Source of the DNA: Sipunculus nudus
Taxonomy: Eukaryota > Annelida > Sipuncula > Golfingiida > Sipunculidae
Length of the DNA stretch: 64,000 bases
Assembly: GCA_026874595.1 (NCBI GenBank)
Contig: CM049317.1
Location: 15,248,882 to 15,312,881 of the forward strand
Direction: 5' to 3'
Both the position numbers and the translations under genes were made by a program. Below are positions 46,451-59,460 of the stretch, piece after piece (position 1 is the first letter of the stretch; every line of letters begins with the position of its first letter). Under the pieces are notes generated by a model. That model searched no databases. It was not told the DNA's origin and saw nothing but the letters and a program-made list of their open reading frames with translations.

Positions 46451-48378
46451 TGTTTGATTATGAATGTTATTTGATTTGAGATTATTTGCTCAAAACCTGG
46501 AAGATTTAGACTGTTATTTGGTTAGCTCAACTACTACTGATGCCTGTTCTGAATATCCTTGTTAGTGTTATATCTGTTAAAACCTTGTTCTTTCTCACCA
46601 TGGTGACTGTAAAATTATAGCTGAGACCTTCACAAGTGCGCCTTTAGTTATCAATTATTGTAAATCAACTTAATACTATATATTGATATATAAATGGAGT
46701 AATTTGCATCTCTCCCTGCAGATATGTTTGGTACCATGGAAATATGAAAATTTTATGCCGAAATTGATATGACCATGGGAATTTTTAAAATGCAGCTAGA
46801 TGTCAAAGCATGTCCATCATGCACCTCAGCATTGTGTCCGTCACCATGGATACATGTAGTGAAAAGTGCAGATTTGTTGCCATAGAGACCTTAGGGTTTG
46901 CAGTGTTTAGCATTTGGTAGATCATTTTTTCAATGTGGAGTATTTGATAATTGCCTTCAAACTTTATTAAATAAGTAAGTATGTGGTACTAAATTTTGAT
47001 GACATTACCCAGTGTCCATATATGTGTAGATTTCTGAATTTACTTCAGCTGTGATAAACTGGGCCAATTCTAACAACAGTGAACTTTGCTCTTAACTTGC
47101 TCAACTATACAAGTATTAGATACAGCTGGTATCTTCCTGGTTGGAAAAACTGCCACAGTAAAACAAGAGTGCCTGATTAAACATGATGTAAAGTTGAAGT
47201 TATTCTCCTAGCACCATTCTGTAAATTCCAAATTTTTTTCTTCTATTTCATATTCTTTATATTTTATATAAATTTTTATTCAATGATCATTCTACTATCA
47301 TTTTTTTCATATCTTTGAAATTATCACCATCCATGATGGGCCAGTGTGTGCATTATAAAATTATAATGAGATTTCTGGTTGTGAATGTTTATCACAAGTA
47401 CCTGGCACCCAGAGTGTTAATACACAGTTGATTATAAGGATTATAATGATGTAGGAGTGAGTTTTATATTGAGGACTCTGTATTTTGTTTATTAATTAAA
47501 AGCAAAAAGAACAGATTGCAATTTACAGGTGTGAGTTCCCTTTTATGATTAATTATTGAGGTAAGGTGTGGTATTTACTATACATTTTGTATTTTGTCTG
47601 CTTCTCATAATTTTAATATCAAATTGACCAACATGTGGCAGCACTTGCTTGGAAATTGTCCAAACTGAATTTTAGTGTTAATTTCTGCCAGCAGGGGGCA
47701 GTAGAGTTAGTAGTAGAGTTGGTGTGTTTATAGTGATTTATTTTTGCCTTCAAAGCATCATGTTTTAAACATGTATGATATCATCAAAGATCAGAACAGG
47801 CTTTTAAATATTTTATGCAGTGTCATGTAAAATAAAATTATCAATTTTATAGAAATATTTTATCTTATTGTTTCCATTTATAGGAAGTACATGCTATGAG
47901 AGCATTTGTGTCTCTCACAGATAATCAATGTAATTGGACATAGTGCAGCTTGCTGTTGGTCAGCTTTTTTGGAATTATGTCCATAATTAGTGCTGCCACC
48001 TAGATGCCTGCAGAAAAACTGACATAAGTATTACTTTTACAGAAGTCTTTGAACTGGTTTGTAATACATTTATAATCAAGGTTTAGGGTCACAAGATGCC
48101 TTGCATAAATGAACAGTGTTAACTACAGGAAGTGTTGCTCAATTAGTGTTATTTTAGCCTTTCATTTAAAAATATAATCTGTTCCACTATCTCTGTCCAC
48201 TTGGGTTTCTGATTTTCTGCCAGAAAGGAATTATGTTCTCCCCTTGGTTCGTTTTTTGGTTTGACTGTGAGGAACAAATAATATGAAAAGATTTTGATTA
48301 AATTGGTTTTAAATTTAAAAGAAATTTCCAGCAGGGTAAAGTATTACTTCTATCCCAGTGAGGATTCATGCTTCTGCA

Positions 48379-48393
48379 CCCCCCCCCCCCCCC
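48379..48393 (+). repeat. Run of 15 C
   Basis: A homopolymer of 15 C flanked by GCA and AACCC. Confidence 0.9.
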
Positions 48394-48761
48394 AACCCAA
48401 GTCTGACATTAGCTGAACATGTTTTTAGGTTAGTTTCCTGTTTAGTTATATGTAATTTTATAAAAATGAAACCAGGTGGACAGGGGTAGAGAAATAGAGT
48501 ATTATATGAATTTTGTTAGGAGGTGAATTAACTGTTGACTGATAAAATGATCCAATAAGTCATTAGAGCTGTGGGCTGTGTATTTGTGAAACTGTGCCTT
48601 TGGTAAAAGTATTCCAAAGTATGGATACAGTAAATATAGATTTTCTGGATGGTGTTTAGCTTATGATTAAGTAGAGTAGAATAGGATTTATATTAAAAAC
48701 CAGGTGTTTTTATCAATGAGAAGCGTGGATAGCCCCCCTTGGGGTTGTTACAATACATTTA

Positions 48762-48774
48762 TTGTCTGGGGATA
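48762..48774. mobile_element. Solo terminus of the 19860 MITE family
   Basis: TTGTCTGGGGATA here is identical to the right inverted repeat of the 19860-20244 element. No partner end was found nearby. Confidence 0.45.
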
Positions 48775-49637
48775 GGAATTCATAGGAAAATACATCTAAT
48801 AGTATCAGAGTACAGATTCACAATGCTGTAGCTTCCTTGGCATGAATAATGAAACGGCATCTTCAGTTGGTTAAATCATGTATCAATTAGCCAATCGGAC
48901 ACCAGTTGACAGATTTCTGACCAATGATGTTTCATCTAACATGTGCAAGAAGGTCACAAGATGAATATTGAACTTTACATTGGATAGTCCTTGTGTAAGT
49001 CATCAGTGTATTGATACATGGACACATGGCTATACTAATATGATACCGGACTTTGTATTGTGATGTGAATTGTTAAAGCACTAAACGATACAGTCTCTGA
49101 TGATACGACACGTATCATGAAACTTTGCTCACATCACATGTTACTAGTGTAGTAGTTTAGAACCCGATAGAAAGCCATCAATGTAAAAATTATTTTTAAA
49201 TCATAAATGAAATTCAAATTTTTGGATGGTATATTGTGCTAGTATAAATGATAGTTTATTCTTAGATTGTACTGTAAGGTAGTTAATAATTTTCCATGAA
49301 GGATGTGCCAGTAATTATTACAGTATTAAACATATATCCTTTCCAAATCCTTTTGTCAAGTGCCATATTTATGGATAGGTTGAGCTGGTTCATAATTCAG
49401 GGAGGTAAATATATTGCCTCCTGCCAAATATATTATAAAACTGTACCCCAAATTTCATATCAAATGACAATAAAAAGCTGGGGATTGCCCATGCCAAAAT
49501 AAATATAACCACAAATCTAGAATCCTAAAACAAATTGTGAATATCTCCATTAATAACATACTGCAGTAAATTTATCAAAGATTATAATTTTATATAGTCT
49601 TTTTATCTTTACTAAAATGTTAGCAAGTTTTTTATAT

Positions 49638-49775
49638 ATACAGTAAAATCCCAAAATTACGACCACCAATGGGACCTCGATAAAGTGGTCTCATATTTAA
49701 GGTGGTTGTCTAAGCAAGGTGTTAGATAAAGAGCAAAAGAAATTTGGGACCATGGACAAGTGGTCATTATTTATA
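49638..49775. mobile_element. Fragment of the TACAGT..AAC MITE family
   Basis: It starts TACAGTAAAATCCC and contains GACCACC and AAGTGGTC motifs like those of the 38665 and 53822 elements. The right end is not clear. Confidence 0.4.
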
Positions 49776-50384
49776 CATATAGTTTGTAAATAAGGAAGAG
49801 GATCATTTAGCCCAGGGCCTCTAGTTGTTTTAATCAAACAATGTGCTTGACTTCCAATTCATTTATACAGAAATATGAATGATTCACAATGTATTGTATT
49901 CAGTTTGACGCTGGCTGTATTTGTCAGTGATTACATAGAACACAATTTACAGGTTTGAGGTATATTGATCATAGGTGCTTACACTTCAGAATCATACGTA
50001 ACTATTTATCTGAAATATTAATATAGTCATTCAGGTTCATTTATGCATTAATTTCGAACATGAGAGCTATGGTTTCTTGAATGTTTAAAGAAAGTTGACA
50101 GTTATTCACAGGTTTAATAGCATTGCACTGTAAATATATTCAGCAAATGTGTTGAGTAGCTAATCTGTAAAATATTACTTATTAGCATTTACCTGTTTAG
50201 CTGAAAAGTACATTTGTAATATATCACCAATATTTTATGCTGGAATTCTTAAGTTCAGTTATGATTCAGTCCAACAGCATTTCATAATTCCTTTATATAA
50301 TTGGGATTTCTTTAAATGCGAGGTGACAGAACGTTATGTGACTGTAATATCTATTAACATCTCATAACGGAATATGAAGCTTAT

Positions 50385-50490
50385 TTTACCAAAAATGGAC
50401 ATGCAGTAGATATCTCTTTGACCAAATATGGACAAGTAGTAGATATCTCTGCGACCAAATATGGACATGTAGTATTGATATCTCGCTGAG
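50385..50490. repeat. ~33-bp minisatellite, three copies
   Basis: Three copies of ACCAAATATGGACATGTAGT with AGATATCTCT. Confidence 0.75.
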
Positions 50491-50675
50491 CAGTGCATGC
50501 AGTAATGACTGTTAATCTTAACATTGCTATATTTTTTTTTAACATTTCTTTATAGAGTTGATGTACAAAACCGTTATTACTTGATTATATGTAAACCAGT
50601 ACCAGCTAGAGTGCTTGTTTTATGTCTTGATGCCTGTGGTACCATTATGTGCCTGTTGTAGAGAGCTTTTGCACA

Positions 50676-50681
50676 AATAAA
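50676..50681 (+). promoter_or_regulatory. Candidate poly(A) signal AATAAA
   Basis: AATAAA followed within about 30 nt by TTTTGTGT and GTCTGTGTT, a GT-rich element as expected downstream of a cleavage site. If used by the STAT gene the 3' UTR would be about 9.5 kb. Confidence 0.25.
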
Positions 50682-50700
50682 TATATATTTTGTGTAACGA

Positions 50701-53700
50701 GTCTGTGTTAATGTTATGTATAACCAGTTTAATCGCTGTCAGTGTGGCCTGTAAATATGGCAGAGATGGTGTGTTAACTCCGGTTTGACAGTTTTCACAA
50801 TATCTTCCAAAATTTCTCACAGAATCTCACTGAAATTTTTAAGGATGGGCCATTGACAGTTTGAAAATTTTGGAATGGATCAATTAAACTTAAGGGTAGA
50901 TCTGGATGCAGCTTTCTAATGTTTTATCCAATCAGTATCCTAGTTATTCCTGATGAAATATGAGATTTCCTCTTGTGTTGGCCACTGCATGGCCAAAGAA
51001 AAGAGCCATTGAAGGGGCCTATTCTAATATCTGACGTGTATTCACTAAAGATAATCACTCGAACCTTTTGTAAATAAATAGGCCAGAAAATGCCAATCGG
51101 GTTGTTTGTTTTGTATATATCCATTGATTATAAATGCCATTATAATCCAAGTGCATTAAATAAGGACACCTGGTGGCAAGTCGGATGAACCAAACATTTG
51201 CAAAGGGTGTTTTGAGAAAAAACCTGTCAGGTGTTGGATAAAGGCATTGGGATGTGACACAAAAGTACTCCGAGGACATCGTTCAGGTGTGATTATATCT
51301 GTGGACAGTGTTTGGCGGCAAGAGACCATGTAGCAGCAATGTTTAGAGCAGAATGACACTTTTTTTGGACTGTATCAAAATTAAAGGAGGTTCAATAACA
51401 GTTTGAGATAGTGCTGCCTAAAGACCTTGTTAGAATGATGCTACTGAAATTTTCTTAAGCTGCAGTGCTCTTACACTTAAGTGAAGTTTAAATTCAGTAT
51501 TCAATTTAATTTCATTCAGAGAAAAAGAAGATTGCTCTTTAAATACCTGATGAAGAACCAGTTTATATTAATCTAAGTGAAGCAGTACATTTACTAAAGT
51601 AGACAAAATCTGAATTAAATATAGGATTTGATAGAGTTTCATAATTGTGTGAAATATTACAACCAAATTTAGTATAATGTCTTTTGAAAGAAAAGTATAC
51701 AGGTCTTGTAAACAAAAACAAGTATGTTGGAATCTCTGTGAAACCATGGACATCTGTATTTGTTTAGGCAATAAAAACCATAAACAGTGAAGTTAACATC
51801 CTCCCTCAACGAGGTCCAAATAGATTGACAGAATGCAGACTTGGCACCCTACCAACATAAAGAGAACGGAGAGCCATTCTTTAAATTGTTTCTGTATCAA
51901 CATTGGTAATTATCAAGATGATTTATGCAAAAAGCCTGCATTTTCCAGTCAAAGTTTAACCATGCAAGTTTTACCTTTAGAATATTGATAGGATTTTGAA
52001 TAAGTAGACACCCCTGGTCGAGATTTTCAGAACAACAAAACAAGTTGCTCATTGCATCAAACAAAGTTGTTTTTAAATATACCATTCAGTGGTTCTGGAC
52101 TTAGGTTTTGACAACAGTTCTTGGTCATTTCTGAATTATCCCATCACTACAGTGAATTATGTATAAAAGAGTCTTTGCTAGCATTGCCTCAATTAATCCT
52201 TTATTATTATTTCAGATTTATTGTAGATTTCAGCCAACTTTTTTCCACTATTTACATACATTTATATTACAGGCAATATCTTGCTAGGCCATATACTTGA
52301 ACAAAATGCAAGAATTACTAAAGAGGGGGTTTGGTTTAGGTTCATCATTAGACCTGAAAATAAATATATAACCAGTCTGACCTCGGTGAATTAAGCCAAA
52401 TGGCAAAGTTATTGGTGGCATAGTCTTGAGATACCAAGGGGTATCAAGAAAAGGGTATATTAAAAACAAATATAACAGAAGACGAGTATAGAAATAAATA
52501 GCATTTTTTATTGTCCAGTTTACACTGTGACATTGTAGCACGGCCTTGTACACCCATTCTGTACAACAAGTCCGGGGAAAACCCTGAAACACGGAAAGCC
52601 TAGACCCAAACAAATACACGTCGCTACAGTACAGAGAACAGGAGTAACAATGAAAAAATGTGTAGGAAATTACAAGTCCTATATGTGTGACGAAACGTGA
52701 AGTTTCAGTGTTTGTCAATAAATGCTGAGGCTGTGAGCCCCCCTAAAAGCGGAACTGCCCCTCACATGGTCAATTCTACTCTACAGTAACAAAGAGTAGT
52801 TTCATAAGCGAGAATAAACCAAGCTAAAAGACCTTTTCCACAAGCAAGCAAACTGCCAGTAATGTTTGTCAATTGAGTCCAGGTCTGATCAGCTGACACT
52901 GCAATTTTTAAATTAGTCCAGATATGTGCCAGACATTGAAACAAACTTTTAAAATTTTTAATTTAACATTATAATTTTTGTTTATAACAGATATCATATT
53001 TTGTTTGATTCAAAGGACCCAAACACTTAGTTTCAGTCATGACCAACAGGTGTCACTAGTGTGGTGGAAAAAAGTCTACCGTAATGCAGTATGAATCAAC
53101 ACTGTTAACATTTCAACAATGACATGGACAAGTGATACATGATAAACCTATGTCTAAATAATGTGGATGAAACGGTGATAAAATACATGAAAATGCGACT
53201 TTCCTACAACTGATGAATGCCAATCAAATATCCCACTCTCAAGAAGTTCAGTATTTATTTTCGACAGTGCTTCCCATGACAGTCAGGTATTTCAAAAAGG
53301 GGCTATCGTACTATAAATATGGATGGTGTCTTATTTTCTGCAACTGTATACCAAAAAACATTGTAAAACAAGACTTCAGTTGAATGTAACTTTCATTGAT
53401 TAAACAAGATGACCTCAAATCATATTTGATATACAAATAATAATTACAAGCATACAAATGATTTGTGCAGAATTTGTACTCATTTTACTACACAGAAATT
53501 GCAAGGTTTCATTCTCCCAATGGATTAATTAAATGTGTGCCAACATATCCAGTTTACATTTTGACATATTCATAAAACTGTTATTAATTCATATCTTATC
53601 TTACCTCAGTTTAAGTTTAATTTTATCTAAGGTATGAGTCTTATCATACCTTCACTATCTTTAAGTACAAATATTGAACATTGTAATATGAATTCAGTTG

Positions 53701-53739
53701 AAAAGCTATCCTCATCTCATGTATATATTATATAGTATA
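50701..53739. other. Intergenic, no gene supported
   Basis: AT-rich sequence. Open frames here are short, lack recognisable motifs and look random. Confidence 0.55.
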
Positions 53740-53743
53740 AATA

Positions 53744-53775
<32 letters not shown>

Positions 53776-53979
53776 CATACATACATACATTCATGTATGT
53801 ATGTATGTATATACATATATATACACTGGAACCTGCTGAAAGACCACGTCTATTTAGACCACCCTTGAATGACCGGGAAGGATTCACATTGGATATAACT
53901 AACCTGTTTAGTAAGACCACCTGTGAATTAAGACCACTTTTTTGCCAATTACATGAGTGGTCTCATAACACAGGTTTCA

Positions 53980-54012
<33 letters not shown>
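53740..54012. repeat. TA/TACA microsatellite with palindrome and inserted TIR element
   Basis: (TA)n and (TACA)n tracts surround a 163-bp element. A 21-bp inverted repeat occupies 53770-53790 and 53793-53813 with a 2-nt spacer. A second (TA)n follows 53984. Confidence 0.8.
53822..53984. mobile_element. MITE-like element inserted in (TA)n
   Basis: TACACTGGAACCTG (53822-53835) and CAGGTTTCACTGTA (53971-53984) are inverted repeats matching at 12 of 14 positions. The interior has AGACCAC/GTGGTCT motifs shared with the 38665 and 49638 copies. TA tracts on both sides fit TA target preference. Confidence 0.65.
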
Positions 54013-54014
<2 letters not shown>

Positions 54015-57000
54015 GAGAGGCAAGTTACAGATTTCAAAATTAACATTTCTGGGCACCTTCCTCAAGCACCCATAATTGAAAGAGGCCTGAAGGAAGAGGT
54101 TTTCCTACACATACATAACTGGCATCCATAAATGAGAAAAATGTCAAAATATACACATCAATGATATATGTATTGATATATATGCCTGACAACACCCACC
54201 TCACGTCACTAGTAATAACACAGTCCGCACCCACGGGATATAACACAGGTCAGCATCAAACCTATTTGGCACATACAGTCTCTGAAATTGTGAGAAACGC
54301 TTACATGAGCCACGCTGAGTGCTGACCGGCTACAACAACGAAGCCACTCTGTCCCTAGGATAACAAACATCGCAGAATGCAGACTCAACTTGACACGCTC
54401 TGTACAGAAGGCCTTCCAACATGAACATTTCCAACCAACATATACTTTATTTGAGATCAAAAATGGGAGTGAAAAAAAAAACAATAACCTTTCTTTATAT
54501 CATACATAAACAACATACAACATATACACTGTCTGACAACACTATTAACAAATGTACATATTTGCATGCTTCTGCTAGCTTTTTTCCCCCCCAAGTTTTA
54601 AGAACCACCATGCAAATAATCTGAAAAAGGAAAACTGACCATTACAGGTGTTAGCACCAATGTGTGGATTTATTGTCATTTATTTTGTCAGATTTCCAGT
54701 CCACAAAATTTCCATTGACATCCTTATTCCTATAACTTGAAAACTGAAACATTTCACATGACCCAGTGTGATGGTTGCTGATTGCACTAGGTTTTCACTT
54801 TTCTGCCACTTGGTTGCAGTTTATGTTACACGCTCTCCACGCTCCTGCCATCTTGTGGCTCTTGAAGATACTTCCTTAATTTACTTATGCCATCTGGTGG
54901 TTGTTTATTGTACTAGCACCTAATCGCATGTTTCACTTAAAAGTTAGTGATGACCTAAAAAGCATGTTCTTTTACACACTTAATTGGAAAGAAGCACTCT
55001 CTTAAAATGGAAGACCATGTGTGGAATCATGGTGGATTGACAAATGTTCTGCAGATCCATTTTCATGTTTTATCTGTGCGATAAATAATCATCTTTATAT
55101 GTACATGGAAAATGTGAATTTGGGCATTACATTCTACCTGTTTACAAATGTAAACAGAAATTCCACAAACTACAACTGAATTGTGTCTGTAATGACCTTT
55201 ACAGCTGATTGACTCGGTATAATGGATAATAATTAAGTTTATACGTGAAATGAATGTTACATCATACAAGTCAGAGTTTTTAAATTCCCATCTATTTGTA
55301 ACATTCTGGTTCTGCATATACCTTGAAGAAATTGACCAAGCATTAGTTCTTTCATCTATATATCAGAGAATATATGTACCTCTGTGCCATACACAAGTAT
55401 TGTATAGTTCAAGTGACTGTCAAATATATGAGTAAACTCATGCCTATACTACAGATGACAACACTTAATATTTCATGTTTAAGAAATACATATAATTTTG
55501 CAGCGCATACATATGTAAAATATTTCAACACTGCAAATATAAAGCTATCGTAATTTATATTCTGTTTTCCAGCACAATAAATAGCCATGCCATTATATGA
55601 CAAGGTTTGGTCAATTTTACCAACTAAAATTATGCTGCTATACCATATACAATGTTCATTCCCCATGTTTCACAATCATATTCTAATTACATTTTGTCTA
55701 CACATCAGTATGATCTGTGATAATTGCCCTGACCAAAACCGAATGTTGTATATAGTGGATGTATATAGTTATTTGTTTCCATGGCAAATTGTATCCTAGA
55801 AACTGTTATCACTGGTATCATGTACTTATGGTATCTTGTGCCTATGGAAGCTTGTAACCATGACATATGTATAATGTATGTACAGTAATTTGTCAATGGA
55901 AAATTGTACCCCACTGCTCCTCGCACCTTTGTTATCTGGTGTTAATGTAAAATAAAACCTCTCCATTTTGTATTCTTGGCATCTTGTCTGTGGAAATGTA
56001 ACCATGGTCATTTGTATCCATGGCAATGTGTTTCCATGGAAACCTGTATCCATGGCAAACTGTATCCATGGTAACTTATTTTCATGGAAACTTGTATCCA
56101 TAGCAAAAGGAAGCATAAGTTGAAAAGGAAAATAATGGAGCAGATCAATCTGATATGCAGCAGTCAGTTTTTTTTGTTCAAGAACTGTGTTCTATATCAG
56201 CTGAATGAAACATGTGGCACATTAATAGAGCATGATGCACCAAAACTGGTCCTTTTCTCCATTTTCCAAACTAGAAAATTGCTGCCAAGACAAGTCACAT
56301 TGAATCGGACCTGCCAAAAATGCTGCATCCATTTTGTGCTGTTGTGCATCATTGAACGTCTTGCAGGCTTGCGGTGATGTCATTATGCTGCCATGTGATT
56401 GGTGGAGGCTAAGGCATCATGGGAAGGAACATGGTCCGTTTATTGCAGTGTCCAGGATGACAAATTCATCTATTTGCATTGTACCTAGATAAAAGCCCCA
56501 ACGATCATATAAAAAAATTACTAGATAATATATTTTCTACTACACCTCACTCGTACTTGACCTTACTGACTGGATCGAAGACATTATAGAGAGACAGGAA
56601 CCTGTGACAATGTTTAAAGCGCAGAATTTTTCCACAACCCTTAGCCAAACTACATTTTCGCTACCGGTAATAATAAAGGTTTTGTAATCAATTTCCAATG
56701 AACAAAACATTTTGTCTAATTAATCTCCACAAGAAAAGCGCTATCAACCAGAGATGTATACATTCACAAGTTTACTCGCATTAACTCATACATCCCAGCA
56801 TGCAGCAGTTCTTGCAGGAACTATCTCAATGACATTAGACAAATATATATATAGACTTAGATTCATATATGTATACACATAATTATACCTACATATATGT
56901 ATACATGCCAACACATTCCTATTTAGACTGTGTACTATATATATATATATAAATGTATATACTGATATACTGTATGTAAACATTTCATATATATTTAGTT

Positions 57001-58963
57001 TGTTCATGACCATAATATTATCATATATATATATATATACTCTAGTTTTCTGGAACATAAACTTCCCAAATTCTCAGGAAATGCAAAACAGAGGGCTAAT
57101 TATGATATGCTAATGTATAAAAAAAGTCACCATTAAGTGCATTAAGCCCTCTAAGAGTAAATATGAATGTTTTCTTCTGTATAATTGAAAAAAAACAGTA
57201 GAATTCATCAATACCCTTTACTAAATTTGCACCCTGAACACAGCCCAACATATTGAATAGCCAAGTCTACCATTTTGTCAGTATCTTGCAATAGTATAAT
57301 GGCTGTTGACAGAATGCTTACATTCTCACTGTTTAAATAGTTGGGTTATATTCTCTTATATATAAGCCATGCTGTGAGCTTCATTATAACAACCTTCACC
57401 CAGGGATCGGGTCACATCCCGTGAAACAGTCTACAGTGAATTTTCAGTGTTGTTTATCCGCATTGTTTTATATATATATAGCTTCAAAGCTTAAATAAAA
57501 TGGTTGAAGATTTTTGCTTCTCTAATCTTTTATTACTATTTAAATTGGGTGGTTTTTCTTCAACATTATCATTTTTACCAAATTTTTAAAATGTACCTAA
57601 AAAAGTGAATAAATATTTTCAAACTGGCCCTTGGAGGCTGTTAAATCAGCAGGTAAAGTGCAGATGGAGCCAGCCTATGTAACGCTACATGCTAGGTACT
57701 GACATTCTAGCAACCATGCCCCAGTCAATATGTTTGGCCGAGCTCAGCGAGTAAAATAAAAGAACCAATCTATGAATAACATTAGATCAAGTGACATTAC
57801 TTCTGACATGATGGTTTTTCTTTACTTTGTGTTTAAATGTGTACCTCACCCATTAAAAATAAGGTTTTTATTTGGTACTATGCCTCCTCCAAGTATGTTG
57901 ATATATCAAGCATGGAGCTCTCCATACACATAAGTCTGTCATCTCAGGACAGCTGTGGCTGAAGCAAACTTGTAACTTGTACATGCTGCCCCCTGCTGCC
58001 TCTTTTGTGCACTATTTTGTGCCAGACGTTTTAGAATGTATCCTCCTTCATAACTAGGTTAGTGTCTAGTCTAGTCTTAATAAATAAATTTTTTATTTAT
58101 TTAGGCCGTTCTGCATCATATTGTATTATATTCTACTATGTATGATAATTCTGGTTTCTGCCATGAAACAATCAAGACACATCAGTTTAGCCCATTTGTT
58201 TCAATAATTAAAAACTAAAATTAAATTAGTATTCATGGTCTTTGGTGCCACTTTATTAAGTTTATTATTATTTTTAAATATTAAATGACATGCAAGTGGA
58301 GAAATTTTACAACCACAACAATATATAGCTCCAAGAACTGGTTTTGACTCACCTTGATATGAGTAGAGATATAGATATGAAGAATACACAATGCTTGTTG
58401 GCACACAAATATCTCAGAAATTACAGCACTCTTATTTTGTTTTTGTGCTTACAAATTGTGTTCTTTGTGCTTAAAAAGACAGCTTGTTAGTTAAGAATGT
58501 CTAAAAGAAAGGGGGAAAAAATTCTATCCAATAAGAATAAGAAAGTACATTTGTTACAGGATTTTGTGCTAGACATATTATTTTTATGTTCTTGGATTAT
58601 ATGCTACATGTATTTAGCATGGTTTCACTGACCAAAACATACTGGATCAGTTTTAACCTCACCTCAGAAACTGGTCTAAACTGGTTGAAACCAGTTTGAA
58701 CTGGTTCTGATTCTCAGCAAGAACAAGATAACAGATAAATACTCCACTAGCAGTAGGTACTTCCTACTACAAATCAAAAATATATATGGAATAATTAAGT
58801 TGAAATTTCATTTCAATCTGCACTTAAACAACCAAATTGAATAGGAATTTGTCAGGATCATATATATACATTTGCCCACACCATATCAGACAAAAGTGGA
58901 TCAATTTTCATCAAAGGAAAAAACTGAATGATTTAACATTAATAAAAAACAGAAAGATGACTA
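54013..58963. other. Intergenic or minus-strand 3' flank, no gene supported
   Basis: Contains AT microsatellites (about 56936-56951, 57024-57039) and a short minisatellite at 55990-56110. Part of the right side may be the 3' UTR of the minus-strand gene ending at 58964. Confidence 0.5.
55990..56110. repeat. ~17-bp minisatellite with CCATGG palindromes
   Basis: About seven degenerate copies of TGTATCCATGGCAA / TGTTTCCATGGAAAC. Diverged copies extend left to about 55780. Confidence 0.65.
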
Positions 58964-59460
58964 TCATGAGCCAATGTTCACATTTTCAACTTTTACGAAA
59001 TCTGACAAGTTGCCGTTCATCGTCTGGCTGGAGGTTAACATATTCTGATTAGAGGTCAAAATGTTCTGACTGGAGGTCAACATGGTTTGACCGACGGGCA
59101 GATCAGATCCCTGTCCATTAACATTCTGTGAGGATTCTCGCGACGGACCCCACTCAAGCTGCGGATTACTATTCTCATTTCCAGATTCCGGTGGAATGGA
59201 TCCTGTTGTGTTGTCGTCATCATCACCATCCTCTTTTTTCATTCCACGGATTTCCTCGGCTAAATCAGCGAGTCCATATTCTTGGGCGATGCGCAGGCCC
59301 TCATCGTATAAAGTCTCCTGCACCAGTTTCCGTGATTGCAGCGAGTTCGGCTTCAGCATCTTACCGCTTGCGTACAAAGATAACATGTTGCTGAATTCAT
59401 TATCCTTATCTGACGGGCCATTTTGAGGGGATGAAGAACCACTTGCTATCACCAAGGAAT
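58964..59460 (-). CDS. Terminal exon of unrecognised acidic Ser/Asn/Gln-rich protein
   Basis: Read on the minus strand, the exon follows the acceptor GATGTTTCAG and ends at TGA (58966-58964). It supplies residues 15-179 of a predicted 179-residue protein. A central predicted helical stretch (SRKLVQETLYDEGLRIAQEY, then GLADLAEEIRGMKKE) is the only part that looks structured. The rest is low complexity: an acidic EDGDDDD run and a repeat-like tail (TSSQNILT, TSNQNMLT, TSSQTM). The C-terminus FVKVENVNIGS and the segment GMKKED each contain a psi-K-x-E sumoylation consensus. Codon use and composition are richer in GC than the flanks, which supports coding. I do not recognise the family; a small nuclear or transcription-associated protein is a guess. 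Confidence 0.7.

Larger units (their letters stand above)
41170..50700 (+). other. Probable STAT 3' UTR and downstream flank
   Basis: No supported coding region. AT-rich unique sequence alternates with small minisatellites, listed separately. How far the UTR extends cannot be told from sequence alone. Confidence 0.5.

Noticed and set aside
52284-52718. 144-codon minus-strand open frame
   Set aside because: No recognisable motif, Cys/Phe/Tyr-rich random-looking composition, and no support from splice sites or neighbours.
53793-54131. 112-codon plus-strand open frame
   Set aside because: It consists of the TA/TACA microsatellite and the inserted MITE-like element.
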